DNA of 64,000 nt from Sporosarcina luteola (GCF_007991495.1 NZ_BJYL01000026.1:1-64000); one strand, 5' to 3'. Positions 47,547-57,101 are shown, numbered from the stretch's first letter. Notes: generated by a model not told the origin, from the letters alone. Numbers and translations are program-made.

Positions 47547-47705
47547 GTGTTTATTGTAAAAATGTTCTGGAGGTCGCAGGCAATCGTCGGCGGGATTGAT
47601 TAGGGCGAGTTTGTAAGAATGATGTTGTTTGTAATGTTTTTGTCATTTGAATAGCGACAGATAAATATGCACACTCTATTTTTAGTGAAGAATGGGGGAG
47701 TTTTA

Positions 47706-49178
47706 TTGCATATTACAAAAGTATTTTGGTATGCCGTCACTATATGTATTGCAATTGTGCTTTGGGGATTTCTTGCTCCCGACCATTTAAACGCATTTAC
47801 CACATCTGTGACCGATTTTATTTCCAATCAATTCGGTTGGTTTTACACGCTTGTTATCGTAGCGCTGATCAGTTTTTGTATATATATGATGTTCTCACGT
47901 TTTGGTCATGTTAAGTTGGGAAAAGATGATGATGAGCCGGATTTCAGTTTGACTGCTTGGTTTGCGATGTTATTTAGTGCGGGTATGGGTATCGGACTTA
48001 TGTTTTTTACAACAGCAGAGACCATCTCCCATGCTTTCATTAAATCGCCAAACGGGGACCCGGGTTCAGAACAGGCGATTTTGGAATCTCTTCAATACAC
48101 TTCGTTACATTGGGGATTTCACGGTTGGGGATTATACGCTGTAGTCGCGCTGATCTTCGCTTATTTTAAATTCCGTGTCGGCGCTCCCGGTTTAATCAGC
48201 GCAACGCTTGAACCGTTATTTGGCAAAAAAATAATGCGTGGTTCAGTCGGACAACTAGTCGATACACTTGCTATTTTTGCAACAGTGGTCGGCGTAGCCT
48301 CCACACTTGGATTTGGCTCGGCTCAAATCAACAGTGGATTAACCTTTTTATTTAACGCGCCAAATGCTTTTTGGTTTCAACTGATCATTTTAGTTGTAGC
48401 CACTGTCATTTTCATCGCATCTGCCTGGTCTGGTATTGGAAACGGCATCAAATATCTAAGTTCGATTAACTTGTGGCTCGTATTCGTACTTCTGCTCGGA
48501 CTTTTTATCGTAGGGCCAACAATGTATATTACAAATATGTTTGTAACGACAATCGGTAATTATATAAGTAACTTTATTCAAATGAGTTTCGATTTAAAGC
48601 CAGTAAACGAAGCCCAGCGGGATTGGGTTAACGATTGGACCATCTTTTATTGGGCATGGTGGATATCATGGGCACCATTTGTTGGAATGTTTATTGCACG
48701 TGTATCAAAGGGACGTACAATTAGACAATTTATAATTGGCGTATTAATCGCCCCTACCCTTGTGACATTCATTTTTTTCGCTGTTTTTGGTGGATCAGCA
48801 TTGAATTTAGAACAACACGGCATTGCTCAACTATCAAGGTTGGCTACAGAAACAGTGACATTCGGCATGTATGAACATTATCCAATTGGTATGATACTCT
48901 CATTTTTGACGATAGTTGTGATTGCGATATTTTTCATTACATCCGCCGATTCAGCCACATTCGTACTCGGTATGTTTAGTACAGGAGGTAAACTGAATCC
49001 ATCAAACGTCGTGAAAATTGTCTGGGGACTACTTCTTTCTGCGATGGCTGCAATTGTTTTGTACTCCGGTGGGCTTGATGGTTTCCAAAATATGCTCATA
49101 ATCGCAGCACTTCCTTTTTCCATTATTCTTATTCTTATGGTCGTATCGTTTTACAAAACAATCAAACGAACCGAGTGA
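47706..49178 (+). CDS. BCCT family betaine/carnitine/choline transporter
   Basis: A 490-residue secondary transporter with about twelve spans. It carries the BCCT core (GMGIGLMFFTTAE, LHWGFHGWGLYAVVALIFAY, WTIFYWAWWISWAPFVGMFIARVSKGRT) with the Trp-rich motif that binds trimethylammonium groups. Substrates in this family include glycine betaine, choline and carnitine, mainly for osmoprotection; which one applies is unknown. TTG 47706 follows GGGGGAG by 6 nt and gives the usual N-terminus; the ATG at 47667 lacks a site. The next gene follows after 39 nt. Confidence 0.9.
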   Translation: MHITKVFWYAVTICIAIVLWGFLAPDHLNAFTTSVTDFISNQFGWFYTLVIVALISFCIYMMFSRFGHVKLGKDDDEPDFSLTAWFAMLFSAGMGIGLMFFTTAETISHAFIKSPNGDPGSEQAILESLQYTSLHWGFHGWGLYAVVALIFAYFKFRVGAPGLISATLEPLFGKKIMRGSVGQLVDTLAIFATVVGVASTLGFGSAQINSGLTFLFNAPNAFWFQLIILVVATVIFIASAWSGIGNGIKYLSSINLWLVFVLLLGLFIVGPTMYITNMFVTTIGNYISNFIQMSFDLKPVNEAQRDWVNDWTIFYWAWWISWAPFVGMFIARVSKGRTIRQFIIGVLIAPTLVTFIFFAVFGGSALNLEQHGIAQLSRLATETVTFGMYEHYPIGMILSFLTIVVIAIFFITSADSATFVLGMFSTGGKLNPSNVVKIVWGLLLSAMAAIVLYSGGLDGFQNMLIIAALPFSIILILMVVSFYKTIKRTE

Positions 49179-49217
49179 TTGCGGATCAACAATATTTACA
49201 ACTAGGTGGGATGATAA

Positions 49218-49898
49218 ATGAAGTTAGTAAACGTTCGTAAAGGCCAATTTGTTTATTATCAAAACAAATTGCATAAAGTGTATTCTGTAAAGGCATTTTT
49301 TAAACAATCAATTCACCTCATTCGCCTGGAGGATTTTAAACAACAGCTTGCTATGGCGAAAGAAATTGATTTTTATAAGCCTAAACACTTAGACAGTTTT
49401 GTTCACAAACAGAAACGTTATACACTTAATAAAGACGTTAAGGCTAAAGTGGGCGATTACATTTTAGTGATCAATCCAAAACCTGATTCGCTGGATCATC
49501 ACTATCTCAACGCCATTGAAATCGTATCCTCGGTTGAAAGAAATGGCGTGATTAGTAATCAGTCAAACGGTATCAAACATCAGGAATACTGGGTGATGGT
49601 GCCTGGACTTGAAGAAGGCGCGACGATTATAGACTTACAAGATCCGGATGCGAAAATGATTGAGGACCAGGAATCACAACAGGCAGAAGTCGATTTAGCA
49701 GAGAAATACACACCTAGCATCGGCGATATCTATCAAAAAAATGACAGTAATCCTATCTTGGAGGCAATGGTTGTTGCCATCCAAGGGGAAAATGTTTATT
49801 TAGGCAGCAATTTTATAGTGGATATGAACGAATTAACCGACAATGAAAAGTGGAGTTATATGCTAAATGTGAAGGATCAATATGAAGGCAGCTGGTAG
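49218..49898 (+). CDS. Unrecognised protein with three internal barrel-like repeats
   Basis: I do not recognise this 226-residue soluble protein. It is beta-rich by appearance and has three segments with a similar opening: VRKGQFVYYQNKLHKV (about 5-20), AKVGDYILVINP (about 76-87) and PSIGDIYQKNDSNPILEAMVVAI (about 169-191). Each resembles a KOW/SH3-like small barrel. There is no signal peptide or membrane span. AGGTGGGATGATAA precedes the ATG. It lies directly after the BCCT gene on the same strand and may be co-transcribed. Confidence 0.7.
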   Translation: MKLVNVRKGQFVYYQNKLHKVYSVKAFFKQSIHLIRLEDFKQQLAMAKEIDFYKPKHLDSFVHKQKRYTLNKDVKAKVGDYILVINPKPDSLDHHYLNAIEIVSSVERNGVISNQSNGIKHQEYWVMVPGLEEGATIIDLQDPDAKMIEDQESQQAEVDLAEKYTPSIGDIYQKNDSNPILEAMVVAIQGENVYLGSNFIVDMNELTDNEKWSYMLNVKDQYEGSW

Positions 49899-49981
49899 TG
49901 AGTGGACGGCTGTTGGTTATATTTCGTAACAACAACGGGGGCAACCGCATACATTAGGGCAAAGGGGTTTCCTTGCAGACA

Positions 49982-50016
49982 ACCACCCCCGCCAACAAGG
50001 GAGTCGCGGGGGTGGT
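49982..50016. terminator. GC-rich hairpin between convergent genes
   Basis: ACCACCCCCGC pairs with GCGGGGGTGGT over 11 bp. The following plus-strand bases are only weakly T-rich, so it may act as a terminator or simply as a stable barrier before the convergent coat gene. Confidence 0.6.
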
Positions 50017-50044
50017 CAATCTTATTGAGCTTTTTCTCTCGGCC

Positions 50045-50518
50045 TTACAGGATGTCCAATTGGACGATTAACGCCAAGAGGATTTGTAGCAATAGCTGCA
50101 AGGAAATCGCTACGTCTGTATCTTCAGTTGTCACCTCGACATCACGGGAGTTGACGATAATTAGTCTTTGACGGTTGGTCTGTCGGATTTGAGCTCGTTC
50201 CAGTAGTTCCGTTGTTACTCGCTCTGCTCTTGCACCATCAGCTATCGAGATATTGACAACGATTGCGATGGCCACTTGGAGTGCTGCTTGCAAGGACGCG
50301 GCAATTTGCGTATCAGTCGTGTGAACCGTGATATTGCAGGAGTCACGGATGACGATCAGTTCGCTAGAAAGCTGATCAATATCAGAGTTGACTTGTGCTG
50401 CTGCATCCGATTTTTCAGCTTCTTTTCGACAAGGAGCCATCGGGTGTGTTGCAGTTGGATTTAAGGCAGACCATCTACCTTGTTGACCTTGTTGACGTGC
50501 ATAATAATTATAGCCCAT
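50045..50518 (-). CDS. CotX/CotV-type spore coat protein
   Basis: A 157-residue protein with two copies of the coat X domain: DSCNITVHTTDTQIAASLQ...AIAIVVNI (about 58-90) and SRDVEVTTEDTDVAISLQ...LALIVQLDI (about 124-156). The N-terminus is polar (YYARQQGQQGRW). In B. subtilis CotX and CotV are insoluble outer coat/crust proteins. The start follows a GGGGGGAAGAAAA-type site. It forms a minus-strand pair with the next gene. Expression in the mother cell late in sporulation is expected from family knowledge. Confidence 0.85.
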   Translation of the reverse strand: MGYNYYARQQGQQGRWSALNPTATHPMAPCRKEAEKSDAAAQVNSDIDQLSSELIVIRDSCNITVHTTDTQIAASLQAALQVAIAIVVNISIADGARAERVTTELLERAQIRQTNRQRLIIVNSRDVEVTTEDTDVAISLQLLLQILLALIVQLDIL

Positions 50519-50578
50519 TTTTTCTTCCCCCCTCTCTCTTCCTATTACATGTATCGAAAAGATCTTGAGTTGGACAAA

Positions 50579-50899
50579 CTATCTATTGGGTCCGTACTTT
50601 TTTATTTCTTTCATTTTTTTCTTCTGAATGATGGCATCCCGTAAAGGATGTGCCGCCTGTCCAACTGTTTTTTCTGCTGAATCTGTGACTTTGTAAACGG
50701 CTTTCGATTCCAGAAATCCATCTACTTGAGCTTTTAATTGTTCCACTGTCTGTTTCAAACTCTCCCGCTGTTCTTCGCTTAAACGCTCCTTTGCTTGCTG
50801 GACATCAACGTTGTTTTTTGTAAATAAATCAGATACAAACAGCTCCATTAACTGGCTTGAAAGTCCGTTCAATTGTTCTCGGCTCATCTTCTCCTCCAC
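50579..50899 (-). CDS. Small helical protein next to CotX-type gene, probably spore-associated
   Basis: A 106-residue, mostly helical, charged protein (LMELFVSDLFTKNNVDVQQAKERLSEEQRESLKQTVEQLKAQVDGFLESK) with a basic C-terminus (KKKMKEIKKYGPNR). The GTG start at 50899 has a near-perfect AAAGGAGGTGA site; an ATG four codons later has its own GGAGG. I recognise no named domain. Its place 60 nt upstream of a CotX-type gene on the same strand suggests a coat or CotW-like role, which is inference. Confidence 0.65.
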   Translation of the reverse strand: MEEKMSREQLNGLSSQLMELFVSDLFTKNNVDVQQAKERLSEEQRESLKQTVEQLKAQVDGFLESKAVYKVTDSAEKTVGQAAHPLRDAIIQKKKMKEIKKYGPNR

Positions 50900-51040
50900 T
50901 CAAATCACCTCCTTTGGCACTTACAAATATGTATACTCGCAACGAAGTACATTTGGCCGGGCCTCTATGCATGCAGATTGAAATTATGGAGAAAGACATC
51001 TCGTGCGGTTGCACCAAATTTTACAACATGATAAAGTTAA

Positions 51041-51052
51041 TTGATCGGTCAA
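51041..51052. promoter_or_regulatory. Candidate TetR-type operator
   Basis: TTGATCGGTCAA is a 12-bp imperfect palindrome about 60 nt upstream of the YqeB-like/TetR gene pair. The TCAATCAA pattern recurs nearby. Autoregulation by the downstream TetR is plausible but not shown. Confidence 0.35.
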
Positions 51053-51113
51053 TCAAATAACTGCTCAATCAAACAATATATATAGAATCTTAATATAGAG
51101 AGGGAAATGAAAC

Positions 51114-51800
51114 TTGAACAACGAAACAGTAATAGGTTTGTCTAGAAGCGATAAAGTGATTATCATTGTTTTTCCTCCAATTATTGGAGCGTTAATTGGA
51201 TGGTTTATACCAACGATTGCCGGATGGCTTATCAAGATTCCATTTATTCCCCTAGAGAAGCTTTTTCAATGGTTGGCGTCATTAGATGGCTTTTTGGTAT
51301 CAATTATTGGACTGGCTATAGGAGTAATTGCAGGCATACTTTTTACGATGTATGCTTTTGCTGAAACGCTAAAAGTGACTGTTTCTGATTTTAATGTAAA
51401 ATTGCTAATTAAAGACAGAGTTGAAATTTTTGAGAAAAAAGATGTTGCCACCGTTTTCATGAGAGCCAAGCAACTTATTATACTTGGGCTAGATGGGATG
51501 GAGCTTTACCGAGCGGAATGCGAATCAAAAAAAGAGGTTGTTGAAGAAGCTTTCACGCACCATGGCTATTCATGGTCGAACAAAGATCCTTTTGAAAACC
51601 AGTATTACAGGTGGGTAGATGATCATCCAGACTTTACAGCACATATTAATACCCTATTGTCTGTGAGGGAACGTGCTTTGAAGAAAGGGGAGTCCGATGA
51701 AGCTGAAGTGTTGCGAAGAGATTTGACTCATTTAGGAATAGTTATTCATGATAAAGATGAAAGACAGTATGTACGCATGGTAAGAGGTGATGATAAATGA
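51114..51800 (+). CDS. YqeB-like membrane protein
   Basis: A 228-residue protein with two hydrophobic segments near the N-terminus (about 16-45 and 57-80) and a soluble C-terminal domain rich in charged residues (DGMELYRAECESKKEVVEEAF, YYRWVDDHPDF, LRRDLTHLGIVIHDKDERQYVR). It resembles the YqeB family of Bacilli, of unknown function. The start is TTG 51114, with GAGAGGGAA about 10 nt upstream. It overlaps the TetR gene by 4 nt, so regulator and membrane protein are co-expressed. Confidence in the family name is moderate. Confidence 0.7.
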   Translation: MNNETVIGLSRSDKVIIIVFPPIIGALIGWFIPTIAGWLIKIPFIPLEKLFQWLASLDGFLVSIIGLAIGVIAGILFTMYAFAETLKVTVSDFNVKLLIKDRVEIFEKKDVATVFMRAKQLIILGLDGMELYRAECESKKEVVEEAFTHHGYSWSNKDPFENQYYRWVDDHPDFTAHINTLLSVRERALKKGESDEAEVLRRDLTHLGIVIHDKDERQYVRMVRGDDK

Positions 51801-52405
51801 ACCTGGGAAAACAACAATCATTTATCTCTGAAGCAAGAAGGGATCAAATAATCGAAGCGACCATCCAAACATTAGACGAGATTGGTTACGTCAAGGCAAG
51901 TCTTGCACAAATCGCAAAAAGAGCGGGAATTAGCACTGCGCTTATTTCGTATCATTTCACAGATAAGCAGGATCTAATGAATCATTTATTAATGAATTTA
52001 TTAGAAAGAACAAATGCATATATATTGGGACAGGTTTATCGTGAAAATGGAACACAAGAAAAGCTAGCTGCTTTCATCCAATCAAGTTTAGAATACCAAG
52101 ATGCCCATCCAGCCCGTAATGCTGCGTTAGTTGAAATTATTTTTAATGCCCGCACGCCCGACAACACGCCTTATTATAAATTAGGTGACGATGATGAAAA
52201 TATATTATTGGATGAACTCCAAAAAATCCTGCTGTCGGGTAGAAATGAGGGCGTATTCGCAGATTGTAATATAGACGTTGTGGCAAATATGATCCAAGGA
52301 GCAGTCGGAGAGTATATGTTCAATCAGGCGTTGTCAAAGAAAGTTGATGTGAAAACTTACGCCACTGAACTTATACGTATTGTGAATAAAGCATTAAAGG
52401 CCTAA
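51797..52405 (+). CDS. TetR family transcriptional regulator
   Basis: A 202-residue regulator. The N-terminal TetR helix-turn-helix spans about 15-60 (RRDQIIEATIQTLDEIGYVKASLAQIAKRAGISTALISYHFTDKQDLM) and a helical ligand-binding domain follows. It is the second gene of a pair, translationally coupled to a YqeB-like membrane protein, and probably represses its own operon through the upstream palindrome. The ligand is unknown. Confidence 0.88.
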   Translation: MNLGKQQSFISEARRDQIIEATIQTLDEIGYVKASLAQIAKRAGISTALISYHFTDKQDLMNHLLMNLLERTNAYILGQVYRENGTQEKLAAFIQSSLEYQDAHPARNAALVEIIFNARTPDNTPYYKLGDDDENILLDELQKILLSGRNEGVFADCNIDVVANMIQGAVGEYMFNQALSKKVDVKTYATELIRIVNKALKA

Positions 52406-52441
52406 GCCTTGTGACTATGCACATTGAAGATATACAAAATG

Positions 52442-52480
52442 AAACCAGATGAAGGGAATCCTGCCTTCATCTGGTTTTTT
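52442..52480. terminator. Bidirectional terminator between TetR gene and ptrB
   Basis: AAACCAGATGAAGG pairs perfectly with CCTTCATCTGGTTT across an 8-nt loop, with T-runs on both strands, between convergent genes. Confidence 0.9.
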
Positions 52481-52493
52481 CATAAATTTGGTT

Positions 52494-54566
52494 TTATTGA
52501 TGGTTTAAAACTTTTTCATCTGCAGGAACACCAAGCTTATCAAGTATGAAAGCATAGCTTTCCGCAGCTTCTTTCAGGTGATTGAAACGGCCTGACTTAC
52601 CGAAATGGCCGGCGCCCATGTTTGTTTTCATAACAAGCGTGTTGTTATCTGTTTTAACCGCCCTCAAGCGTGCAACCCATTTGGCGGGCTCAAAGTACCC
52701 GACGCGGGGATCGTTAATGCCTGTTGTAATATACATATGCGGATAGTCTTTCGCCTCTACATTGTCGTAAGGGCTGTATGATTTCATATAGAAGTAGTCT
52801 TCTTGCTTTCTTGGATCGCCCCACTCATCCCACTCCAAGGTCGTAAGAGGAATAGATGTATCGAGCATTGTCGTTACAACATCGACGAACGGCACTGCCG
52901 GAACAATGACTTTGAACAAGTCTCCGGCCATATTGGCTACTGCGCCAACGAGCAAGCCTCCCGCACTGCCGCCTCGTGCAGCCATTTTGGTCGGCGATGT
53001 ATAATTTTGGTCAATGAGATGCTTTGCAGCGGCGATGAAATCCGTAAACGTATTCCGCTTATTTTGCATCTTACCGTCTTCATACCAACCTCGCCCCATT
53101 TCGGATCCTCCGCGCACTTGTGCGGTAACAAAAACAATCCCTTTTTCAAGCAGTGGTAGACGGTACGGGTCAAAACGCGGGTCGCTGTTTGAACCATACG
53201 ATCCGTATCCATATAGAATTAGCGGCGCAGGCCCATTATCGAGCGCACCTTCAAGATAGACAGCGGTCATTGGCACTTTGACGCCATCTTCGGCTGTCGC
53301 CCATAACTGCTCCTGGCGGAATTGGGAACGATCATATTCACCGCTGACAGGTGCAACTTGCAAGCATTGCTTCTCGCCAGTTTGCAGATTCAGTCCGAAC
53401 GTTGTTTTCGGAGTGAGCAAAGACTCGTATTGAATTAATACTTCATTAGTATCATAGCTTTGCTCGGATAAAACCGCGACTGTGTAAAGAGGCTCATCCC
53501 AACTGATTTGTTGAAGTTCTCCATCATGTACTACCCAAATTTGCGTCAAACCGTTCTCCCGGCCAGCGATGAGCAGTTTGTCGCGGAATGGATACATTTC
53601 TTGAAGATAACGCTTTTCGTTGTACTCGACGACATTCACTCTGGAAGAGAGGTCATTGAGAGGGCACCGAAGAAGTTGGAAGTTAAGTGCCCCTTCGTTC
53701 GTTAAGATAAGCAGATCATCTTCCCAATGCTCGACGTCATATAAGATTCCGTCACGCCGTTCATCGACTAGTTGTAAAGGCGATAACGGACTATCTGTGT
53801 CAATCATATGGATTTCGCTCGTTGTTTTCGAACTTGAATAGACAAAGATGAATTTCCCGCTTTGCGATTTACTAATAAATAATGTAAACGTATCGTCTTT
53901 TTCTTCAAAGATCAATTCGTCACTTTCCACGTCACTGCCTAAACGATGCCTCCATAATTGACATGGGCGTTGATGCTCATCAACAGTCGTGTAAAAAATA
54001 AAATCGCCGCACCGGCTCCACTCCATACTGCCATAGATATAGACATTCGGAACCCGATCGGACAGAAGTTCGCCCGTATTCAAATCCTTGATATAAATTG
54101 TATACCTATCTGTGCCATCGCGGTTTTCCAAATAGGCGAGACGACTATGATCAGTGCTCATATGTTGTACGGTTACACTTAAATAATCGTCTTCCTCAGC
54201 CAATTCATTCAGGTCAAGGACAACTTCCTCCGTTGCATCTTGCAGAAGTGCCCGGCTAGCTGCTTGCTTACGTGCATAAATCGGATATTGTTTGTTTTTG
54301 TCCAAGCGGGAATAATAGAAGAACTGTCCATGCTGCACGGGCACTTTCATCTCTGAATCGGGAACACGGTCAACCATACTTTCATAAATCTGCTCAGTTT
54401 GCTCTTGCAATGGTCGCATGATTTCATCGTAATACCGATTTTCTTCCTCTAAATACTGGATGACTTCTGGGTTATCCCGATCCTTCAGCCAATAATAATC
54501 GTCTTCCCTCACATCGCCATGTAACTCGTGGGGATGAGGAATGCGTTTTGCTATGGGTAGTTTCAT
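52494..54566 (-). CDS. ptrB: Oligopeptidase B (S9A serine peptidase)
   Basis: A 690-residue prolyl-oligopeptidase family peptidase. The N-terminal beta-propeller domain (about 70-410) caps a C-terminal alpha/beta hydrolase domain with GYGSYGSNSDPRFD, the nucleophile elbow GGSAGGLLVG (Ser about 532), Asp in TTGINDPRVGYFEP and the His in MGAGHFGKSGR (about 652). Oligopeptidase B cleaves short peptides after Arg or Lys in the cytoplasm. No signal peptide is seen. AAAGGAGGAA precedes the ATG. It stands alone. Confidence 0.92.
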   Translation of the reverse strand: MKLPIAKRIPHPHELHGDVREDDYYWLKDRDNPEVIQYLEEENRYYDEIMRPLQEQTEQIYESMVDRVPDSEMKVPVQHGQFFYYSRLDKNKQYPIYARKQAASRALLQDATEEVVLDLNELAEEDDYLSVTVQHMSTDHSRLAYLENRDGTDRYTIYIKDLNTGELLSDRVPNVYIYGSMEWSRCGDFIFYTTVDEHQRPCQLWRHRLGSDVESDELIFEEKDDTFTLFISKSQSGKFIFVYSSSKTTSEIHMIDTDSPLSPLQLVDERRDGILYDVEHWEDDLLILTNEGALNFQLLRCPLNDLSSRVNVVEYNEKRYLQEMYPFRDKLLIAGRENGLTQIWVVHDGELQQISWDEPLYTVAVLSEQSYDTNEVLIQYESLLTPKTTFGLNLQTGEKQCLQVAPVSGEYDRSQFRQEQLWATAEDGVKVPMTAVYLEGALDNGPAPLILYGYGSYGSNSDPRFDPYRLPLLEKGIVFVTAQVRGGSEMGRGWYEDGKMQNKRNTFTDFIAAAKHLIDQNYTSPTKMAARGGSAGGLLVGAVANMAGDLFKVIVPAVPFVDVVTTMLDTSIPLTTLEWDEWGDPRKQEDYFYMKSYSPYDNVEAKDYPHMYITTGINDPRVGYFEPAKWVARLRAVKTDNNTLVMKTNMGAGHFGKSGRFNHLKEAAESYAFILDKLGVPADEKVLNHQ

Positions 54567-54720
54567 TAAAATTCCTCCTTTTGTTATATGTATTAGTTTC
54601 GTGACTTGATCCGCGAAATCCTCTTTTATGGTTTTCCTAATTGGATGTATATATTATGATGATTGTAGTACGCAGTATATAATTGGTAAAAACTATTTTC
54701 GAAGAAAAGGTGGACCTGAT

Positions 54721-55287
54721 ATGACAAATAGGAAAAAGGAATTATCGCAAGAACAATGCGAAGAATTACTCGATGTATTGAAAGCCCGCTTTGAGAAAAA
54801 CATGCATCGCCACGAAGGGCTTGAATGGGCTGAAATTCAGAAGAAGCTGGAGTTAAATGCTGAAAAAATGTGGTCGCTTAATGAAATGGAAAGAACTGAA
54901 GGCGAGCCGGACGTTGTTGGTTATGACGAAAAGAAGGACGAGTACATTTTTTATGATTGTTCAGCAGAAAGTCCTAACGGTCGCAGAAGTATTTGTTACG
55001 ACCATGAAGCACTGGAGAAAAGGAAGAAAAATAAACCGGAGAATAGTGCAATGGGAATGGCGGCTGACATGGGCATTGAACTTCTAACAGAGGAACAATA
55101 CTGGAAGTTGCAGCAGCTAGAAAATTTCGATATGAAAACATCCAGCTGGGTCCAGACTCCTGCTCATATACGGAAACTCGGCGGAGCGATTTTCTGTGAT
55201 CGGCGTTACGACACCGTCTTCATGTACCATAATGGCGCGGATTCATATTATGCAGCCAGGGGTTTCCGCGGCTCTCTAACCATCTGA
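54721..55287 (+). CDS. DUF4256 domain protein
   Basis: A 188-residue soluble protein of the DUF4256 family, function unknown. It shows LLDVLKARFEKNMHRHEGLEW, NEMERTEGEPDVVGYDEK, YIFYDCSAESPNGRRSICYD, GIELLTEEQYWKLQQL and YYAARGFRGSL. ATG 54721 follows AAAGGTGG by about 9 nt. The frame stays open upstream to 54628, but without a site or family residues. It is a single gene with its own terminator. Confidence 0.85.
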   Translation: MTNRKKELSQEQCEELLDVLKARFEKNMHRHEGLEWAEIQKKLELNAEKMWSLNEMERTEGEPDVVGYDEKKDEYIFYDCSAESPNGRRSICYDHEALEKRKKNKPENSAMGMAADMGIELLTEEQYWKLQQLENFDMKTSSWVQTPAHIRKLGGAIFCDRRYDTVFMYHNGADSYYAARGFRGSLTI

Positions 55288-55332
55288 GTGCAAAGATTTT
55301 CGTGAAATGTTTACTAAGACCATATAAAAGGG

Positions 55333-55366
55333 AAGAACAAGGCCATAAAGGCCTTTGTTCTTTTTT
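55333..55366 (+). terminator. Terminator after the DUF4256 gene
   Basis: AAGAACAAGGCC pairs with GGCCTTTGTTCTT (one bulge) and is followed by six T residues. Confidence 0.88.
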
Positions 55367-55655
55367 ATTTTCTTGATTTATTTTTGTGTGTTGTGCAATG
55401 TGCACAAACGATTGTTCAAATGGGCTGTTGATGGATAAATCATTATGCACAGTATATAGTCAATGCTTGTACATTTTGTTTAATAGACATAAAGACGTTT
55501 TAAATAAAGCTATGTATAATCAATATTGTTCACAATGAAACCGTTTTGGGGAATCAAAACAAACGACAATCTAACTATTTTCTACAGTAGTAAAAATGTT
55601 AGTATTGGGCAAAATAAATACATCTACAATTAAGATACCGGAAGGGGTATAGAAA
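55367..55655 (+). other. Leader and promoter region of the allantoin cluster
   Basis: This AT-rich stretch of about 290 bases precedes the NCS1 permease gene. TATAAT (55515-55520) is a perfect -10 hexamer, but I see no good -35 at 16-18 nt, which would fit an activator-dependent promoter such as one controlled by PucR. I found no convincing PucR box or TnrA box here; TTGTTTAA near 55477 is only a partial match. Confidence 0.4.
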
Positions 55656-57053
55656 ATGTCAGCATTGAATGATGGTGTAGATACAAAAGCAGTTCAGCTT
55701 GAACACACCACAAAAATGGATGAATCACTGCATCCAAAATCCGACAAGGATCGGACGGTCAACCCAAGGCACTACATTTTTATGTGGATGGGTGACGGGG
55801 TTAACTTAGGAAACATGACGTTAGGGGCCAGCGTAATTGTTGCAGGTATTGCGACATTGAATGTCTATCAAACAATTCTCGCAGCCTTGATTTCAATCGG
55901 GATTATTTCAACTGTTTTCGCGTTAAATGATCGCCTTGGCTATAGAGAAGGTGTGCCTTACGTTGTTCAACTTAGAATGTCATTTGGTACAAAAGGAACA
56001 GTCATTTCATCCTTATTACGCGGTATACCTGCCATCGTCTGGTATGGGGTTCAAAGTTGGATCGGTGGAACCGCCTTGAATGAAATTGCAAAGATTGTTA
56101 CGAATGGATCATTTAATAATGTTGTTATATGTTTCATAGCACTTCAGTTAGTTCAGATAGTGCTTTCGTTATTCGGGTTCCATGCGGTTAAATGGGTAGA
56201 GACGGTTGCATCTGTTGTGTTCATGATCGCACTTATTTATGTTTTCGGTCTTCTTATGACATCGCATACAGCTGACATTGCCCAAAACTGGGTAAATGTT
56301 AAAGGTTCATGGGGCTTACCGTTCTTCGGGCTCATCATGGTATTCTTGGGTAACTATGCTGGTATCTTCGTTAGTGCTGCAGACTATTCCAGAGAGCTTA
56401 AAACGGGTATTAGTAATAAGAAGCGTGGAGCTTTATACTTTGTCCCGATTACAATTTCGTATGGTTTTGTTATTGTAATTGGAGCAATGCTTGCAGCTGC
56501 AACAGGTGTAACAAATCCGGCACAAGCGCTTCCAATCATCCTGGATAATGACTATGTCTCTGTCTTTGTCTCTGTATTTATCGTCGTTGCGGTAATCGCG
56601 ACAAATATGGTGGCAAACATCATTCCGCCAGTATATGTCATTACATTATTGACAAAACTGAAGTATAAAACTTCTGCAATCATAACAGGATTGCTTGCTC
56701 TAGCTGCATTCCCTTGGTTGCTCGTTCAAGAGTCATCGGCAACTGGTTTGAATATGTTTATTCTCATCTATTCAGCATTTTTAGGACCGGTTATTTCAAT
56801 ACTAATCGTCGAGTATTATATTTTAAGAAAACAAAGAGTAAATACTGCTGAATTGTACAACGATGAAGGGTCTTTCAAAGGATATAATCCGGCAGGTTTA
56901 CTTGCGATGTTTATCGGTGCAGCTGCAGCGTTTATAGAGGTTGAACTCGCTTGGATCATCGGAGTTGTAGTAGCAGGTACTGCATACTACTTACTCTCGA
57001 AATATGCCTTTAAAGGTTCTAGCTTCAAAAAAGGAACAATTTTCGAGAAATAA
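55656..57053 (+). CDS. pucI: NCS1 family allantoin/cytosine-type permease
   Basis: A 465-residue nucleobase:cation symporter-1 with about twelve spans. Family features are the N-terminal NPRHYIFMWMGDGVNLGNMTLGAS (about 36-59), RGIPAIVWYGVQSWIGG (about 122-138), NYAGIFVSAADYSRELK and IPPVYVITLL. Because allantoinase follows directly, allantoin is the most likely substrate (PucI type), though related members carry cytosine or hydantoins. GGAAGGGG precedes the ATG. It ends before its own terminator. Confidence 0.85.
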   Translation: MSALNDGVDTKAVQLEHTTKMDESLHPKSDKDRTVNPRHYIFMWMGDGVNLGNMTLGASVIVAGIATLNVYQTILAALISIGIISTVFALNDRLGYREGVPYVVQLRMSFGTKGTVISSLLRGIPAIVWYGVQSWIGGTALNEIAKIVTNGSFNNVVICFIALQLVQIVLSLFGFHAVKWVETVASVVFMIALIYVFGLLMTSHTADIAQNWVNVKGSWGLPFFGLIMVFLGNYAGIFVSAADYSRELKTGISNKKRGALYFVPITISYGFVIVIGAMLAAATGVTNPAQALPIILDNDYVSVFVSVFIVVAVIATNMVANIIPPVYVITLLTKLKYKTSAIITGLLALAAFPWLLVQESSATGLNMFILIYSAFLGPVISILIVEYYILRKQRVNTAELYNDEGSFKGYNPAGLLAMFIGAAAAFIEVELAWIIGVVVAGTAYYLLSKYAFKGSSFKKGTIFEK

Positions 57054-57065
57054 TTTTCTATTACG

Positions 57066-57101
57066 ATTACCTCATGATGATTTCTTCATGGGGTAATTTT
57101 C
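57066..57101 (+). terminator. Terminator between pucI and allB
   Basis: ATTACCTCATGA pairs with TCATGGGGTAAT (one wobble) and is followed by TTTTCATT, 12 nt after the permease stop. Allantoinase may thus depend on its own promoter or on read-through. Confidence 0.75.
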
